From Halolactibacillus alkaliphilus (lineage in GTDB: Bacteria > Bacillota > Bacilli > Bacillales > Amphibacillaceae), in assembly GCF_900115465.1 (NCBI RefSeq), contig NZ_FOWN01000016.1, positions 1 to 62,069 on the forward strand: a stretch of DNA of 62,069 bases. The letters are read 5' to 3'. Both the position numbers and the translations under genes were made by a program. Positions 43,082 to 53,059 of this stretch are shown here, one piece after another. The notes beneath the pieces were generated by a model that was not told where the DNA came from, made no database searches, and saw nothing but the letters and a program-made list of their open reading frames with translations. Within the stretch, counting starts at the first letter, position 1, and every line of letters starts with the position of its first letter.

Positions 43082-43108
43082 ATGGATGTGTGGTTTAATT
43101 TTGTGATA

Positions 43109-44353
43109 TTAACTTGCTTTATTAATCGTGTAGTTCAAAAATGCCCGAATACTGCGCTTCATCATTAAAGAAATAATCAAGGCGAGAGAAACAAGACCGG
43201 CAAAGATATAAAATGCCATATTATAATTACCTGTCGTATCTTTAATGTAAGCAACAAGTAAAGGTCCGAAAACTCCTGCGGCTGACCACGAAGTTAGAAG
43301 TAAACCGTGAATGGCACCTAGTTGGCGTGTGCCAAATAAGTCGCTAATGAAGGCGGGGAGAAGAGCAAAGCCGCCACCATACATAGATACTGTAATGAAG
43401 ATTAATGCTTGCAGCAACAAGGCATTTGTCACATTTGGTAGTAGAAGCATAATAATCGCTTCTACACCAAAAAACATCATGAAGACGTTACTACGTCCTA
43501 AACGATCAGAAAAAGCAGACCATCCAAGACGTCCGCCACCATTAAAAAGCCCCATTACGCCAACCATTGTGGCAGCTGCGGTAGCTGTCATGCCGGCTTT
43601 TGTTTGAGCTAATGGTGAAGCTGCAGAAATAAGCATAATTCCCGTTGAAATGTTAATGAACATCATCAACCATAATAACCAAAAACGAGAGGTGCGAATC
43701 GCTTCTTTTGCATTTAACTGCTGCAAGCTTGGTGTTATTTTCTTTGTTTTTTGTTCTTTGTTTTTGGTCTTGTTTGGTGTATAGCCCTCAACAGGTTTAA
43801 TAATATAGCTCGCGCCACTTATCATTAATATGAAGTAGACACTTGCCATAATAAAGAACATATTGTGTAAGCCCACATTTTTAATTAACTGCGTGATAAT
43901 AGGAGCAGCTATTAAAGAACCCGCCCCGAACCCCATGACGGCCATACCTGTTGCAAGGCCTCGACGATCAGGGAACCACTTGACGAGTGTTGAAACTGGC
44001 GATATATAACCGAGCCCTAAGCCGATACCGCCAATAACGCCATACCCTAAATAAAATAGAGCGACTGATGACGTGAGCATACCAAAACCAGCAATCACTT
44101 GGCCGCTCGCAAAGAAAAAGGCAGCGATCGTCGCTGACTTTCTTGGACCCCATTTTTCAACAAATCTTCCAAAAGTTGCGGCAGATGTTCCGAGTAAAGC
44201 AATCGCAATCGTAAATGATACGGTAACGGTTTTGTCACTCCAACCTAGATTTTCTACGATAGGATATTTCAGAACACTGTAAGCATAGACTGACCCAATT
44301 GATAAATGAATGGCTATAGCTGATAATGCTATAAGCCAACGATTTTTCCTCAT
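43109..44353 (-). CDS. OFA family MFS transporter
   Basis: 414 residues from the ATG at 44353, with GGAGG upstream. Twelve TM segments are predicted. The opening RWLIALSAIAIHLSIGSVYAYS and the sequence GLGLGYISPVSTLVKWFPDRRGLATG mark the oxalate/formate antiporter-like (OFA) family. Members move small carboxylates such as oxalate, formate, pyruvate or lactate; the substrate cannot be named here. A charged central loop (NKTKNKEQKTKK) lies between the halves. Single gene. Confidence 0.88.
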   Translation of the reverse strand: MRKNRWLIALSAIAIHLSIGSVYAYSVLKYPIVENLGWSDKTVTVSFTIAIALLGTSAATFGRFVEKWGPRKSATIAAFFFASGQVIAGFGMLTSSVALFYLGYGVIGGIGLGLGYISPVSTLVKWFPDRRGLATGMAVMGFGAGSLIAAPIITQLIKNVGLHNMFFIMASVYFILMISGASYIIKPVEGYTPNKTKNKEQKTKKITPSLQQLNAKEAIRTSRFWLLWLMMFINISTGIMLISAASPLAQTKAGMTATAAATMVGVMGLFNGGGRLGWSAFSDRLGRSNVFMMFFGVEAIIMLLLPNVTNALLLQALIFITVSMYGGGFALLPAFISDLFGTRQLGAIHGLLLTSWSAAGVFGPLLVAYIKDTTGNYNMAFYIFAGLVSLALIISLMMKRSIRAFLNYTINKAS

Positions 44354-44548
44354 GATAACCTCCATAGCTATCAAACCACATCCACTGCATATAACTATAT
44401 CAGATAACTGATTGTGAATCAGTGAACAGATTGTGAACAATGAACGAAATGTGTACATTTGCGAAGATGTGTTGATAATCTTTCGGATAAGTTGTTAAAA
44501 ATCGCTTGTTGCGTTAGTAAACGGACATAATTTAAAAGCTAAGCCTCT

Positions 44549-44572
44549 AAATTAAATTAAATTAAATTAAAG
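44549..44572. repeat. Short tandem repeat (TAAAT)n
   Basis: About four and a half copies of a TAAAT unit between the MFS gene and a minus-strand hypothetical gene. No function is apparent. Confidence 0.8.
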
Positions 44573-44603
44573 TATAGAAGTGAAAAAGCCTCCATACGTA
44601 TGA

Positions 44604-45116
44604 TTATGTATGATCAGCAATGGTGATAGATTGGCAGCGCTCAGAAAAAACATCAAATAAGTCGATTTGCCATTCTTCTTTATCCTTAATATAGCTGATT
44701 TGGTCAATGACAAAAAGTTCTGATGGGTGCGTGGTAAGGCCACTATATACTTTTTTAATGACTTTCTTTTTGCTAAGACGGCTATTGTATGTGGATTGCT
44801 GATTTACAGGCGCAATTTTCTTTGTGGAAGCTATACGTGGGTAATGTTGGCTGATTGAATGATACCAAACGTCTACATGATCACCCAATTCTAATGAGCT
44901 AGAATTTGTCTCTACCCAAATAAGTTCATAATAGCGTTCTCGTCCGCCAGATCGCCGTAAATCTTTTGATTTTTCGGACTGTATAAGTAAGCGTTCCGGT
45001 GTTTTCTTAATGACATATCCTGTAAGGTCCGCGGGCGTTTGTTTAAAATATATGCATAGACTTAAACATGTCATACTAATGATTATGAATAAAGTCATTC
45101 CAATGGTCTTTTTCAA
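44604..45116 (-). CDS. Exported DUF3221-like protein
   Basis: 170 residues. An N-terminal hydrophobic segment (residues 5-24) is a signal peptide or anchor. The next part, LTGYVIKKTPERLLIQ to DVWYHSISQHYPRIASTKKI, has the strand pattern of DUF3221 (YobA-like) proteins, which are small exported proteins of unknown role. The last 70 residues (from about Asn104) do not fit that domain and include a lysine-rich stretch (SKKKVIKKVY). Alone, minus strand, long AT-rich upstream region. Confidence 0.6.
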   Translation of the reverse strand: MKKTIGMTLFIIISMTCLSLCIYFKQTPADLTGYVIKKTPERLLIQSEKSKDLRRSGGRERYYELIWVETNSSSLELGDHVDVWYHSISQHYPRIASTKKIAPVNQQSTYNSRLSKKKVIKKVYSGLTTHPSELFVIDQISYIKDKEEWQIDLFDVFSERCQSITIADHT

Positions 45117-45282
45117 TTTTGGACGTCCCTTCGTGTTATTAAAAGAGTAGCGTATATTTAATAAGACGGTAAACCTTCCTAAAAAGTTACATTTAATGTG
45201 TGAATTTTCAAAGCAATTAACCTATTTATCGCTACTTTTTAGTGGGAGAGCCACAAAGATGAGACATGATGTATATTATTAA

Positions 45283-45320
45283 AATCTAAAAACAGTACTC
45301 GACAAAGGTCGAATACTGTT
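45283..45320 (-). terminator. Terminator of ACT-UPF0210 operon
   Basis: AACAGTA-TCGAC pairs with GTCGA-TACTGTT on the minus strand (one mismatch), then TTTTAGATTTT. Confidence 0.85.
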
Positions 45321-45340
45321 CTCATGAGCAATAATTCTTT

Positions 45341-46702
45341 TTAGTTAATTAAAGCTTGCAACGGTGCTGGGATACGTCCGCCACGCTTAATCATTTTTTC
45401 AGAGCTAAATGGTTTTACACCGATGATAGGTGCGCGTCCAAGTAATCCCCCGAACTCAACCATGTCTCCTTCGTTCTTGCCAACGACAGGAATTACTCTA
45501 ACGGCCGTTGTTTTTTTGTTAATCATACCAATGGCAGCTTCATCTGCGATAATCGCGGATAGAGTTTCAGCTGGTGCATCACCATTTAAAGCAATCATAT
45601 CTAAACCGACTGAACAAACACAAGTCATCGCTTCCAGTTTATCGAGCGTAAGGGAACCATCCTGGATACCACGAATCATGCCATTATCTTCACTTACTGG
45701 AATGAACGCACCACTTAATCCACCAACATAGGAACTGGCCATAGCGCCACCTTTTTTAACGGCATCATTCATGAGGGCAAGTGCAGCAATTGTGCCATGT
45801 GTGCCTACGCTTTCTAAACCGATTTCTTCTAAAATCTCTGCGACACTATCATTCATAGCATTCGTTGGTGCGAGTGATAAATCCATAATACCAAACGGTA
45901 CATTTAATCTTTCGGCTACAACACGACCAAGTAACTCCCCGGCACGAGTAATTTTAAAGACTGTTTTTTTAATGACATCCGCCACTTCGCCCAAATCGGC
46001 ATCTGGGTAGCGTTTTAGGGCATTTAATACAACCCCTGGTCCACTTACACCGACACTTAATACTGCCTCACCTTCACCGGCGCCATGAAAAGCACCAGCC
46101 ATGAATGGGTTATCTTCAACAGGGTTACAAAAGGCAACGAATTTAGCGCAACCTATACTATCTTGGTCTTTAGTTAACTCAGCCGTTTCTTTGATGATGT
46201 GTCCAAGTTGACCAACAGCATCCATATTGATGCCTGTTCTAGTCGTACCAATGGATACTGAGCTGCATACTCGATTTGTTTCACTTAGCGCTCGCGGAAT
46301 TGATTGGAGCAACGTTTGATCAGCTTTGGTCATTCCTTTATGCACAAGCGCAGAATATCCACCAATAAAATCAACCCCAGTTGCCTCTGCGGCTTTATCT
46401 AATACTTTAGCAAGTTCAACAGCCTGATCAACTGTTAAGTCACCTAATATTTCTGCAATAGGTGTAATAGATATCCGTTTATTTACGATAGGAATGCCAT
46501 ATTCTTTTTCAACTTGCTCTGCGACTGGCTTTAATTGCCCAGCATAGCTCACGATTTTATTGTAGACATTATCTTTCACTTTATCAAAATCACTGTCTTG
46601 ACAGTTGCGTAAGCTAATACCCATCGTGACGGTGCGTATATCTAAACTTTCCATTTGAACCATGCGAATAGTTTCTTGAATTTCTGAATAATGAATCGCC
46701 AT
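45341..46702 (-). CDS. UPF0210 (PFL-like) protein
   Basis: A 453-residue protein of UPF0210/DUF711, related in fold to pyruvate formate-lyase but without an evident glycyl-radical motif. Marks: [19 protein letters not shown] near the N-terminus, [20 protein letters not shown] in the middle, and [20 protein letters not shown] near residue 365. It is always found with a small ACT-domain protein, as here (12 bases upstream). Reaction unknown. The glycine-riboswitch-like leader suggests a link to glycine or one-carbon metabolism. Confidence 0.92.
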   Translation of the reverse strand: MAIHYSEIQETIRMVQMESLDIRTVTMGISLRNCQDSDFDKVKDNVYNKIVSYAGQLKPVAEQVEKEYGIPIVNKRISITPIAEILGDLTVDQAVELAKVLDKAAEATGVDFIGGYSALVHKGMTKADQTLLQSIPRALSETNRVCSSVSIGTTRTGINMDAVGQLGHIIKETAELTKDQDSIGCAKFVAFCNPVEDNPFMAGAFHGAGEGEAVLSVGVSGPGVVLNALKRYPDADLGEVADVIKKTVFKITRAGELLGRVVAERLNVPFGIMDLSLAPTNAMNDSVAEILEEIGLESVGTHGTIAALALMNDAVKKGGAMASSYVGGLSGAFIPVSEDNGMIRGIQDGSLTLDKLEAMTCVCSVGLDMIALNGDAPAETLSAIIADEAAIGMINKKTTAVRVIPVVGKNEGDMVEFGGLLGRAPIIGVKPFSSEKMIKRGGRIPAPLQALIN

Positions 46703-46714
46703 TAGTTTTCCTCC

Positions 46715-46987
46715 TTAAATTCGGTGCATAGCTTGAAAGACATCTTCTAATTGTACGCTAATCGTTAAGTTCATATCATCTTCCACGCGTTCAAATGCCT
46801 CAAGCAAATCCTCTAAACGATCTTTATTATCCATTTCAACAATCATCATCATAGTAAAGTAATCTTGAAGAATTGTTTGACTGATGTCGTGAATGTTCAT
46901 TTTATGTTCAGCTAATACGGTCGTTACCTTTGAAATAATTCCAACTTGATCTTTTCCTACAACTGTTACTACTGCTCGCTTTTGCAT
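46715..46987 (-). CDS. ACT-domain protein (UPF0237)
   Basis: 90 residues from the ATG at 46987, with AGGTGAAGG upstream; a GTG three codons earlier has no ribosome site. A single ACT domain (AVVTVVGKDQVGIISKVTTV, then MNIHDISQTI) is typical for small-molecule, often amino-acid, binding. It is related to GcvR, the glycine cleavage regulator of enterobacteria. It is the first gene of a two-gene operon with UPF0210 and lies directly after the riboswitch-like leader and its terminator. Confidence 0.92.
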   Translation of the reverse strand: MQKRAVVTVVGKDQVGIISKVTTVLAEHKMNIHDISQTILQDYFTMMMIVEMDNKDRLEDLLEAFERVEDDMNLTISVQLEDVFQAMHRI

Positions 46988-47018
46988 GTCCTTCACCTCA
47001 TATTAATTTTTTAGAATG

Positions 47019-47157
47019 AAAAAAAGATTGGAGTCAATCCCCAATCTGTAAAGACAATAAGCTTTCAAATATACATGATTATTGTCTTCTGTCCTTTTAC
47101 CTGAGATTGTGAATCCTTCGGTGCCGTCATCTGACGGGCTCTCCAGAAGTTGCTCCC
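47019..47157 (-). promoter_or_regulatory. Glycine-riboswitch-like leader with terminator
   Basis: On the minus strand, 47157 to 47084 has the order GGAGAG, a hairpin CCCGTCAGATGACGG, CACCGAAGG, ATCTCAGG and TAAAAGGACAG. These are the conserved blocks of one glycine aptamer. It is followed by a perfect ten-base stem AAGACAATAA/TTATTGTCTT (47051-47060 with 47079-47088), then an intrinsic terminator AGATTGG...CCAATCT with seven T (47019-47047), just before the ACT gene. Only one aptamer is seen; the classical form has two in tandem. Confidence 0.85.
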
Positions 47158-47262
47158 ATTATAGTGTCACCCATAATGATCATTGCGACTTATTTAATTA
47201 CTATGCATCGTACCAAGTTTTCATTAAAAGGTCAACAGTTCTTTTTAGTGTGACAATTGGAC

Positions 47263-47296
47263 AAGGGCGATGTCACAAGTGACATCGCCCTTTAAA
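47263..47296. terminator. Strong hairpin, possible terminator
   Basis: Perfect 12-base stem AAGGGCGATGTC/GACATCGCCCTT around ACAAGT. On the plus strand TTTAAAAGG follows; on the minus strand it would end transcripts from the remnant at 47432. The rest of 47160-47754 holds no intact gene. Confidence 0.6.
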
Positions 47297-47431
47297 AGGT
47301 AAAATATTTGTTTTTTAATACAAATTGCCGCGGTAGTTCATTCATAATGCTTCTAACTTAAACACATAATCCCTACCTCTATTATGTTCTTACGACTCTT
47401 GAGTCGATCCAGTTGAATAAGTGTTACGTTA

Positions 47432-47560
47432 TTATTGTTTATCAATTTGCAACCATGATAAAATCCGTTCAATAATCGTGTCGTTCATCATACCGTCATG
47501 ATGTGTATCCAAAACGTCAGAATGATGCCTCTTTTTACCTTGCCTATCTAAAGGCTAATC
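47432..47560 (-). pseudogene. C-terminal scrap of an alpha/beta hydrolase (tentative)
   Basis: The minus strand reads RHHSDVLDTHHDGMMNDTII then ERILSWLQIDKQ and a stop. The order (H.DG, then a D/N and an I..WL helix) resembles the last 40 residues of alpha/beta hydrolases, where the His of the catalytic triad lies. No start codon or upstream coding part remains. Call is by pattern only. Confidence 0.35.
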
Positions 47561-47754
47561 TTAATTATTGCACACAACTATATGTTTTGTCAATGAAAAT
47601 ATAGTTTTATCATAATTTAGGCATCAGTTGAGAACTGTTGTTACTTCAATCATGGATTGTTGACATAGACGATAAAACCCACGTCTAACTCTTAACTAGT
47701 GTCTATTTTTAAAAAATGGTATGATAATTATGATATATAAGGGGGGAAACACTT

Positions 47755-48498
47755 ATGACAAATGATATTAAACTTATCGCATTAGATTTAGATGGTACGC
47801 TTGTTGACCATGGAGGGAAGGTTGTTACACCGCGATTGATTGAAGCTGTAAGAGAAGCTAAGAAACAATCGGTTGAAGTGGTTATAGCAACGGGACGGCA
47901 TAGGACAACCAGTATGACAATCGCAAACGCGTTAGATGTTGATCACTTAATAACGTTAAATGGTGGGGAAATTTGGACAACCGGTGGAGAATTATTGTTA
48001 CGGCAAGCTATCGCAAAAGAAGATGTTGAAAAAATCATTGGACAATTTGAACGTTTAAACAGCCATTACTGGCTTGTAAGTGATCGAGGTATTTTTCAAC
48101 GTGAATTACCAAAGGATTATGTAGAACATGAATGGATAAAATTCGGATTTGATATTGTTGATGATGGTCTTCGAAATGAAGCGATAAAGTATTTTGAAGC
48201 CATTCGATCACTAGAACTGACGAATTCTAGTCCAACAAATATCGAAATCAACAACCAGGGCACGCACAAACGTCAAGCAATTGAATATTTACTAGAATCA
48301 CGCCAATGGGATTTTAATCAAGTGATGGCTGTTGGTGATAGTATGAATGATATTAAAATGATTGAGCGGGCAGGTTTTGGTGTTGCGATGGGCAATGCTC
48401 AAGATGAAGTTAAGCGAAAAGCAAGATATACGACCAAGCGTTTTGATGAAGATGGAGCAGCTTTAGCCATTGAGAAAATGTTATCTGGAGAATTTTAA
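47755..48498 (+). CDS. HAD superfamily Cof-type phosphatase
   Basis: A 247-residue HAD hydrolase of the Cof/YidA type (cap class C2). Motif I is IALDLDGTLVD with the nucleophile Asp; motif II is VVIATGRH; motif III Lys lies in HKRQAIEYLL near residue 180; motif IV is VMAVGDSMNDIKMIERAG. It removes phosphate from small metabolites such as sugar phosphates or flavin intermediates. Substrate unknown. ATG behind AAGGGGGGA. It stands alone ahead of gnd. Confidence 0.9.
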   Translation: MTNDIKLIALDLDGTLVDHGGKVVTPRLIEAVREAKKQSVEVVIATGRHRTTSMTIANALDVDHLITLNGGEIWTTGGELLLRQAIAKEDVEKIIGQFERLNSHYWLVSDRGIFQRELPKDYVEHEWIKFGFDIVDDGLRNEAIKYFEAIRSLELTNSSPTNIEINNQGTHKRQAIEYLLESRQWDFNQVMAVGDSMNDIKMIERAGFGVAMGNAQDEVKRKARYTTKRFDEDGAALAIEKMLSGEF

Positions 48499-48677
48499 AC
48501 TGATCTTTTATTTGATGTGAGAAAAAAGAGAATTTTTAAAAAATTCATTTGCATCTCACGCGAATCTGTTATAACTTAGTATATGTGACAAAGGGGTTTT
48601 AGGTGGATAATTTGCGCAATGATAAAAATCCACGTATGATAGAAAGAGAATGACACAGACAAAGGAGCTAAAAAATC

Positions 48678-50099
48678 ATGACAAAACAACAATTTGGAGT
48701 CATTGGTCTTGCGGTTATGGGGAAAAACTTGGCTTTAAACGTAGAAAGTCGCGGGTATTCAGTATCTGTATTTAACCGTACGTACAAAAAAACAGAAGAT
48801 TTCATGGGGAATGAGGCACAAGGAAAGAACTTCTTTGGTGCTGAAACGATTGAAGAATTTGTTGATTCATTAGAAAAACCACGTAAAATTATGTTGATGG
48901 TTAAAGCAGGACCAGCAACGGATAAAACAATCGAAACTTTACGACCTTTATTAGATGAAGGCGATATTATTATTGATGGAGGAAACACTTTCTTCCAAGA
49001 CACAATTCGTCGTAACAAAGAACTTGATGAATCAGGTATTCACTTTATTGGTACAGGTGTATCAGGTGGTGAAGAAGGTGCGCTTAAAGGTCCTTCAATT
49101 ATGCCGGGTGGACAAGAAGAAGCATACAAGCATGTGGCGCCAATCTTAGAAGCGATTTCTGCAAAAGTCGATGGCGATTCTTGTGTAACATATATCGGAC
49201 CTAATGGTGCGGGGCATTATGTAAAGATGGTCCACAATGGTATTGAGTATGGCGATATGCAGTTGATTGCGGAAGCATACTTTATTCTTAAACACGTCCT
49301 TGGCCTATCAGCGCAAGAGTTACACGATGTATTCAAAGATTGGAATCAAGGTGAGTTAGATTCATATTTAATTGAGATTACAACGGATATCTTTAAAAAG
49401 ACAGACGACGAAACAGGTAAACCAATGGTTGATGTGATTTTAGATAAAGCAGGGCAAAAAGGAACAGGAAAGTGGACAAGCCAAAGTGCATTAGATTTAG
49501 GTGTGCCCCTTCCTGTTATTACAGAATCTGTTTTTGCGCGTTTTATTTCAGCGCTTAAAGATGAGCGTGTGAAAGCAAGTAAGATTCTCTCTGGACCTAC
49601 GGCGCAAACTGTGCCGTATGAAGGTGATAAAGAAGAGTTAGTTGAGGCGATTCGTCAGGCGCTTTATATGAGTAAAATCACATCGTATGCTCAGGGGTTT
49701 GCTCAAATGCGTACAGCATCTGAAGAATATGAATGGGATTTAGATTATGGTGAAATTGCGATGATTTGGCGTGGTGGATGTATTATCCGAGCACAGTTCT
49801 TACAAAAAATTAAAGAGGCCTTTGACCGTGATAAGCAATTAGCTAACCTTATGTTAGATGATTACTTTAAAGACATTGTTGAAACTTATCAAACATCGCT
49901 TCGTAAAGTGCTTTCTGTTGCGATGGATCGTGGTATTCCAGTCCCAGGTTTTGCAGGCGCGTTAGCATATTACGATAGCTATCGTACGGAAACATTACCA
50001 GCGAACCTTATTCAAGCGCAACGTGATTACTTCGGTGCTCACACATATGAGCGTGTTGATAAAGAGGGTGTCTTCCATACAGAGTGGTTAGACAAATAA
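48678..50099 (+). CDS. gnd: 6-phosphogluconate dehydrogenase, decarboxylating
   Basis: 473 residues, full length. NADP-binding motif [20 protein letters not shown] at the N-terminus (the NRT that follows favours NADP), substrate motif [20 protein letters not shown] near residue 128, and Lys and Asn of the active site in [16 protein letters not shown] near residue 182. It makes ribulose-5-phosphate, CO2 and NADPH. zwf lies convergent downstream, so both oxidative pentose phosphate dehydrogenases are side by side but on separate transcripts. Start behind AAAGGAG. Confidence 0.97.
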   Translation: MTKQQFGVIGLAVMGKNLALNVESRGYSVSVFNRTYKKTEDFMGNEAQGKNFFGAETIEEFVDSLEKPRKIMLMVKAGPATDKTIETLRPLLDEGDIIIDGGNTFFQDTIRRNKELDESGIHFIGTGVSGGEEGALKGPSIMPGGQEEAYKHVAPILEAISAKVDGDSCVTYIGPNGAGHYVKMVHNGIEYGDMQLIAEAYFILKHVLGLSAQELHDVFKDWNQGELDSYLIEITTDIFKKTDDETGKPMVDVILDKAGQKGTGKWTSQSALDLGVPLPVITESVFARFISALKDERVKASKILSGPTAQTVPYEGDKEELVEAIRQALYMSKITSYAQGFAQMRTASEEYEWDLDYGEIAMIWRGGCIIRAQFLQKIKEAFDRDKQLANLMLDDYFKDIVETYQTSLRKVLSVAMDRGIPVPGFAGALAYYDSYRTETLPANLIQAQRDYFGAHTYERVDKEGVFHTEWLDK

Positions 50100-50120
50100 A
50101 ATAAAAGCAGTAGGTACTTA

Positions 50121-50170
50121 ATAGCCGTTGATCAGCATGTAAATGCTTGTCAACGGCTATGTTGTTTATT
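50121..50170 (+). terminator. Terminator after gnd
   Basis: ATAGCCGTTGA pairs with TCAACGGCTAT; an inner AGCAT/ATGCT stem extends it. The T tract is weak. Confidence 0.65.
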
Positions 50171-50209
50171 GTTTAATTACCTAGGGCTAGTATTCACTAA
50201 TATAAAAAG

Positions 50210-50236
50210 GTGAAAAGCAGGCTGGTGGCCTGCTTT
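50210..50236 (-). terminator. Terminator after zwf
   Basis: AAAGCAGGC pairs with GCCTGCTTT around five bases; the minus strand continues TTCACCTTTTT. Confidence 0.75.
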
Positions 50237-50267
50237 AATCATGTATCATTCATATTAATACGCACTA

Positions 50268-51761
50268 TTATTTTTCTTGTTTATCTTTAGAACAAGTTTC
50301 CCACCAGTGGAAACCATCTTTATTTAATAGAGTATCAGATATATCAGGTCCGTTCATGCCTGAGGCATAATTAGGGAAGTTAGCCTTAACTTTTTCCCAG
50401 CGTTTGCTAATGGTATCAACGAATTTCCAAGAAAGTGCCACCTCATCGGCGTGAACGAAACTTGTAGAGTCGCCATTGATACAATCATTAATTAAGAGTT
50501 CATATGCTTCTGGGACCTCAACGTTTTCTAAGCTCTTATCGTAATGCATTGTAATAGCCTTGCTTGTCATCCCGTAATCCGTCTTTTTGGCATTTAAATG
50601 CATGGTTATACCTTCTTCAGGGGCAACATGTATAACTAGTAGGTTAGGATTTATTGTTCCTTCGTTATCTTTATAAAGATTTAATGGTAAATCTTTAAAT
50701 TGCACCACTATTTTTGTGCATTTTTCTTTCATACGTTTACCAGTTCTCACATAAAACGGTACCCCAGCCCAGCGGAAGTTATCAATCATGAATTTCCCCG
50801 CAACGAAAGTCTCGGTATTAGAGTCTTCTTCTACGCCATTGCTTTCTCGATAACCATTTAGTTCTACATCATCGACGATACCTTTATCATACTGACCGCG
50901 AACGAAGTAGTCATCGACTGTTTCATCGGTTAATGGCCTTAAACTACGCAACACTTTCACTTTCTCATAGCGGATATCATCCGGATGGATTTTTGCTGGT
51001 GGCTCCATAGCAACGAGTGAAACCATCTGCAAGAGGTGGTTTTGAATCATATCACGTAAAGCGCCTGATTCATCATAATATCTTCCTCGTTCTTCAACAC
51101 CTAACACTTCACTGGAGGTTATCTGAACGTTAGCGATATACTGATTGTTCCAAAGGGGTTCAAACATGGCATTCGCAAAACGAACTATTTCGATATTTTG
51201 AATCATTTGTTTGCCTAAATAGTGATCAATTCGATAGATTTGATCTTCATCAAAGGCTTGACCTATCTGGTCATTTAGTGCTTGAGCAGTTTCATAGTTG
51301 TGGCCGAATGGCTTTTCGATCACAAGACGAGACCAGCCTTTATTGTCAGTAAGTCCTTGTGATTTTAGGTTAGCCGCAATTGGCCCAAAGAAATTAGGCG
51401 CCATTGCCATATAAAACAAACGATTACCGCCTGCTTGATGGTGTTGATCAAGTTCAGTAATGAAATTATCAAGTTTTTGATACTCAGATAAGTGCTGAGC
51501 ATCGAATGGGTTATAATGAAAATGTGAAGCAAATTCGTCGTGATCAATTGAATCCCCTTGATACTCTTCAATCGAAGCTTTGACGTTGTTTCTGAAATCT
51601 TCTTGCGTTAATGGCCTTCTTGCTACTCCCACTACTGCAAAATGATCGGATAATTTTTTATTCCGATACAGTCGGTACAAAGCAGGGTATAATTTTCGAT
51701 TAGCTAAATCCCCGGTTGCTCCAAAAATTACAATAATAGCTCTTGGTGTGTCTTGTGTCAT
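50268..51761 (-). CDS. zwf: Glucose-6-phosphate dehydrogenase
   Basis: 497 residues, full length. Coenzyme fold IVIFGATGDLANRKLYPALY at the N-terminus, the active-site peptide YRIDHYLGKQMIQN near residue 176, and KPFGHNYETAQ near residue 148. It oxidises glucose-6-phosphate to the lactone with NADP, feeding gnd. Sequence after the catalytic core shows the usual WAGVPFYVRTGKRM. ATG at 51761 with GAGAGG upstream. Convergent with gnd. It is transcribed alone. Confidence 0.97.
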   Translation of the reverse strand: MTQDTPRAIIVIFGATGDLANRKLYPALYRLYRNKKLSDHFAVVGVARRPLTQEDFRNNVKASIEEYQGDSIDHDEFASHFHYNPFDAQHLSEYQKLDNFITELDQHHQAGGNRLFYMAMAPNFFGPIAANLKSQGLTDNKGWSRLVIEKPFGHNYETAQALNDQIGQAFDEDQIYRIDHYLGKQMIQNIEIVRFANAMFEPLWNNQYIANVQITSSEVLGVEERGRYYDESGALRDMIQNHLLQMVSLVAMEPPAKIHPDDIRYEKVKVLRSLRPLTDETVDDYFVRGQYDKGIVDDVELNGYRESNGVEEDSNTETFVAGKFMIDNFRWAGVPFYVRTGKRMKEKCTKIVVQFKDLPLNLYKDNEGTINPNLLVIHVAPEEGITMHLNAKKTDYGMTSKAITMHYDKSLENVEVPEAYELLINDCINGDSTSFVHADEVALSWKFVDTISKRWEKVKANFPNYASGMNGPDISDTLLNKDGFHWWETCSKDKQEK

Positions 51762-51976
51762 TGGTTTTAACTACCTCTCTTTTATAGAATAAATGCTTAA
51801 TTGTGATATGTAGGCCCTTTATATATTTAACATACCACTTTCAAGCCTTTAGATAAACTATTTTACATTTAACCGTCTTTAAAGTTATAATTCTTACAGA
51901 TGGTTATCCTCTATCTTATCACGTATTCAGAAAATAACAAATAGTTTTACAATTATTATTTATGGGAGGAAATTGA

Positions 51977-52741
51977 ATGAAGACATATAATGGCTATTTA
52001 ATCGATCTTGATGGAACGGTCTATAATGGGACAGAGAAAATTGATGAAGCGGTTGATTTTGTTCGGGCTCTTAATCAACACAATATCCCGTATTTATTTT
52101 TAACAAATAACTCAACAAAACACCCGCGTGATGTTGCAAAGAAGTTGCAATCAATGGATATTGAAGCGACAGAAGCTCAAGTATTGACAACGAGCATGGC
52201 AACTGCAAAATATGTGAGCAAACGACACCCTGGCGCGCGAGTATATGCTATTGGTGAAGAAGGACTCATAATGGCATTAGAAGCCGAAGGCCTTATAATG
52301 ACAGCTGATGCACCTGATTATGTCGTAATGGGACTTGATCGAGAAATAACCTATGAGAAGTTAGCAACAGGTGCGTTAGCTATTCGTAACGGGGCTCAGT
52401 TTGTTGCGACAAATGGTGACATTAAATTACCTAGTGAACATGGTTTTCTCCCAGGGGCAGGATCCCTTATTTCAGTTCTATCAGTAACAACGGAAACTGA
52501 GCCAACGTTTATTGGTAAACCAGAACCGATTATGGTGGAGCAAGCGCTTGAAGTGCTAGATATGACTAAAGCTGAAACATTAATAGTCGGAGATAATTAT
52601 TATACAGATATATTAGCGGGGATCAACGCCGGTATTGATTCCTTATTAGTCTATACAGGTGTGACAAAGAATGAGGATTTAGTTCAGGTGAAGCAATTAC
52701 CGACGTATACAATACAGTCGCTTAATGACTGGAATTTTTAA
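51977..52741 (+). CDS. HAD phosphatase, NagD/YutF type
   Basis: 254 residues, HAD class C2a. Motif I YLIDLDGTVYNG, motif II FLTNNSTKHPRDVAKKL (NNST is the mark of the p-nitrophenylphosphatase/NagD branch), motif III in FIGKPEPIMVEQAL, motif IV LIVGDNYYTDILAGINAG. It dephosphorylates small phosphates; natural substrate unknown. Start behind GGGAGG. Followed after 13 bases by the YdbC-like gene, so the two form one transcript. Confidence 0.9.
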   Translation: MKTYNGYLIDLDGTVYNGTEKIDEAVDFVRALNQHNIPYLFLTNNSTKHPRDVAKKLQSMDIEATEAQVLTTSMATAKYVSKRHPGARVYAIGEEGLIMALEAEGLIMTADAPDYVVMGLDREITYEKLATGALAIRNGAQFVATNGDIKLPSEHGFLPGAGSLISVLSVTTETEPTFIGKPEPIMVEQALEVLDMTKAETLIVGDNYYTDILAGINAGIDSLLVYTGVTKNEDLVQVKQLPTYTIQSLNDWNF

Positions 52742-52754
52742 GGAGGCAGATTAA

Positions 52755-52970
52755 ATGGCTATATCATATGAAATCATTCAACATATTGCTGTATTATCAG
52801 AAAACGACAATGGCTGGAAAAAGGAATTAAACCTCATTTCTTGGAATAATCGCGAAGCAAAATATGATCTGCGTGATTGGTCAGAAGATCATCAGAAGAT
52901 GGGGAAAGGTTTAACATTAAGTAAAAAAGAAGTCGTAGAATTAAAGAAAGCACTAGAATTAATTGAATAA
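52755..52970 (+). CDS. YdbC/PC4-like nucleic-acid-binding protein
   Basis: 71 residues. The pattern ISYEIIQHIAVLSE, KELNLISWNNREAKYDLRDW and KGLTLSKKEVVELKKALELI is that of the YdbC family with the PC4 fold (single-stranded DNA binding dimers). A role in DNA repair or transcription is suspected but unproven. Start behind AAGGAGG, 13 bases after the HAD gene. Confidence 0.85.
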   Translation: MAISYEIIQHIAVLSENDNGWKKELNLISWNNREAKYDLRDWSEDHQKMGKGLTLSKKEVVELKKALELIE

Positions 52971-53059
52971 GCATGATAAATTATGTGCAGACTATGCTTT
53001 AAATTAAAAAAATAGGGTATAGAAACATATAAGTGTATATAACAAGGAGGACAAATTTT

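Noticed and set aside
44549-44572. Tandem TAAAT units as a CRISPR-like or origin-like repeat
   Set aside because: Units are five bases without spacers and no DnaA boxes are near; treated as a simple microsatellite.
45423-46010. Plus-strand frames across the UPF0210 gene
   Set aside because: Antisense shadows of the conserved protein; no ribosome sites.
47327-47340. T-box core on the minus strand (TACCGCGG)
   Set aside because: The match is only eight bases. The nearby terminator does not compete with it, and no stem I or specifier loop was found.
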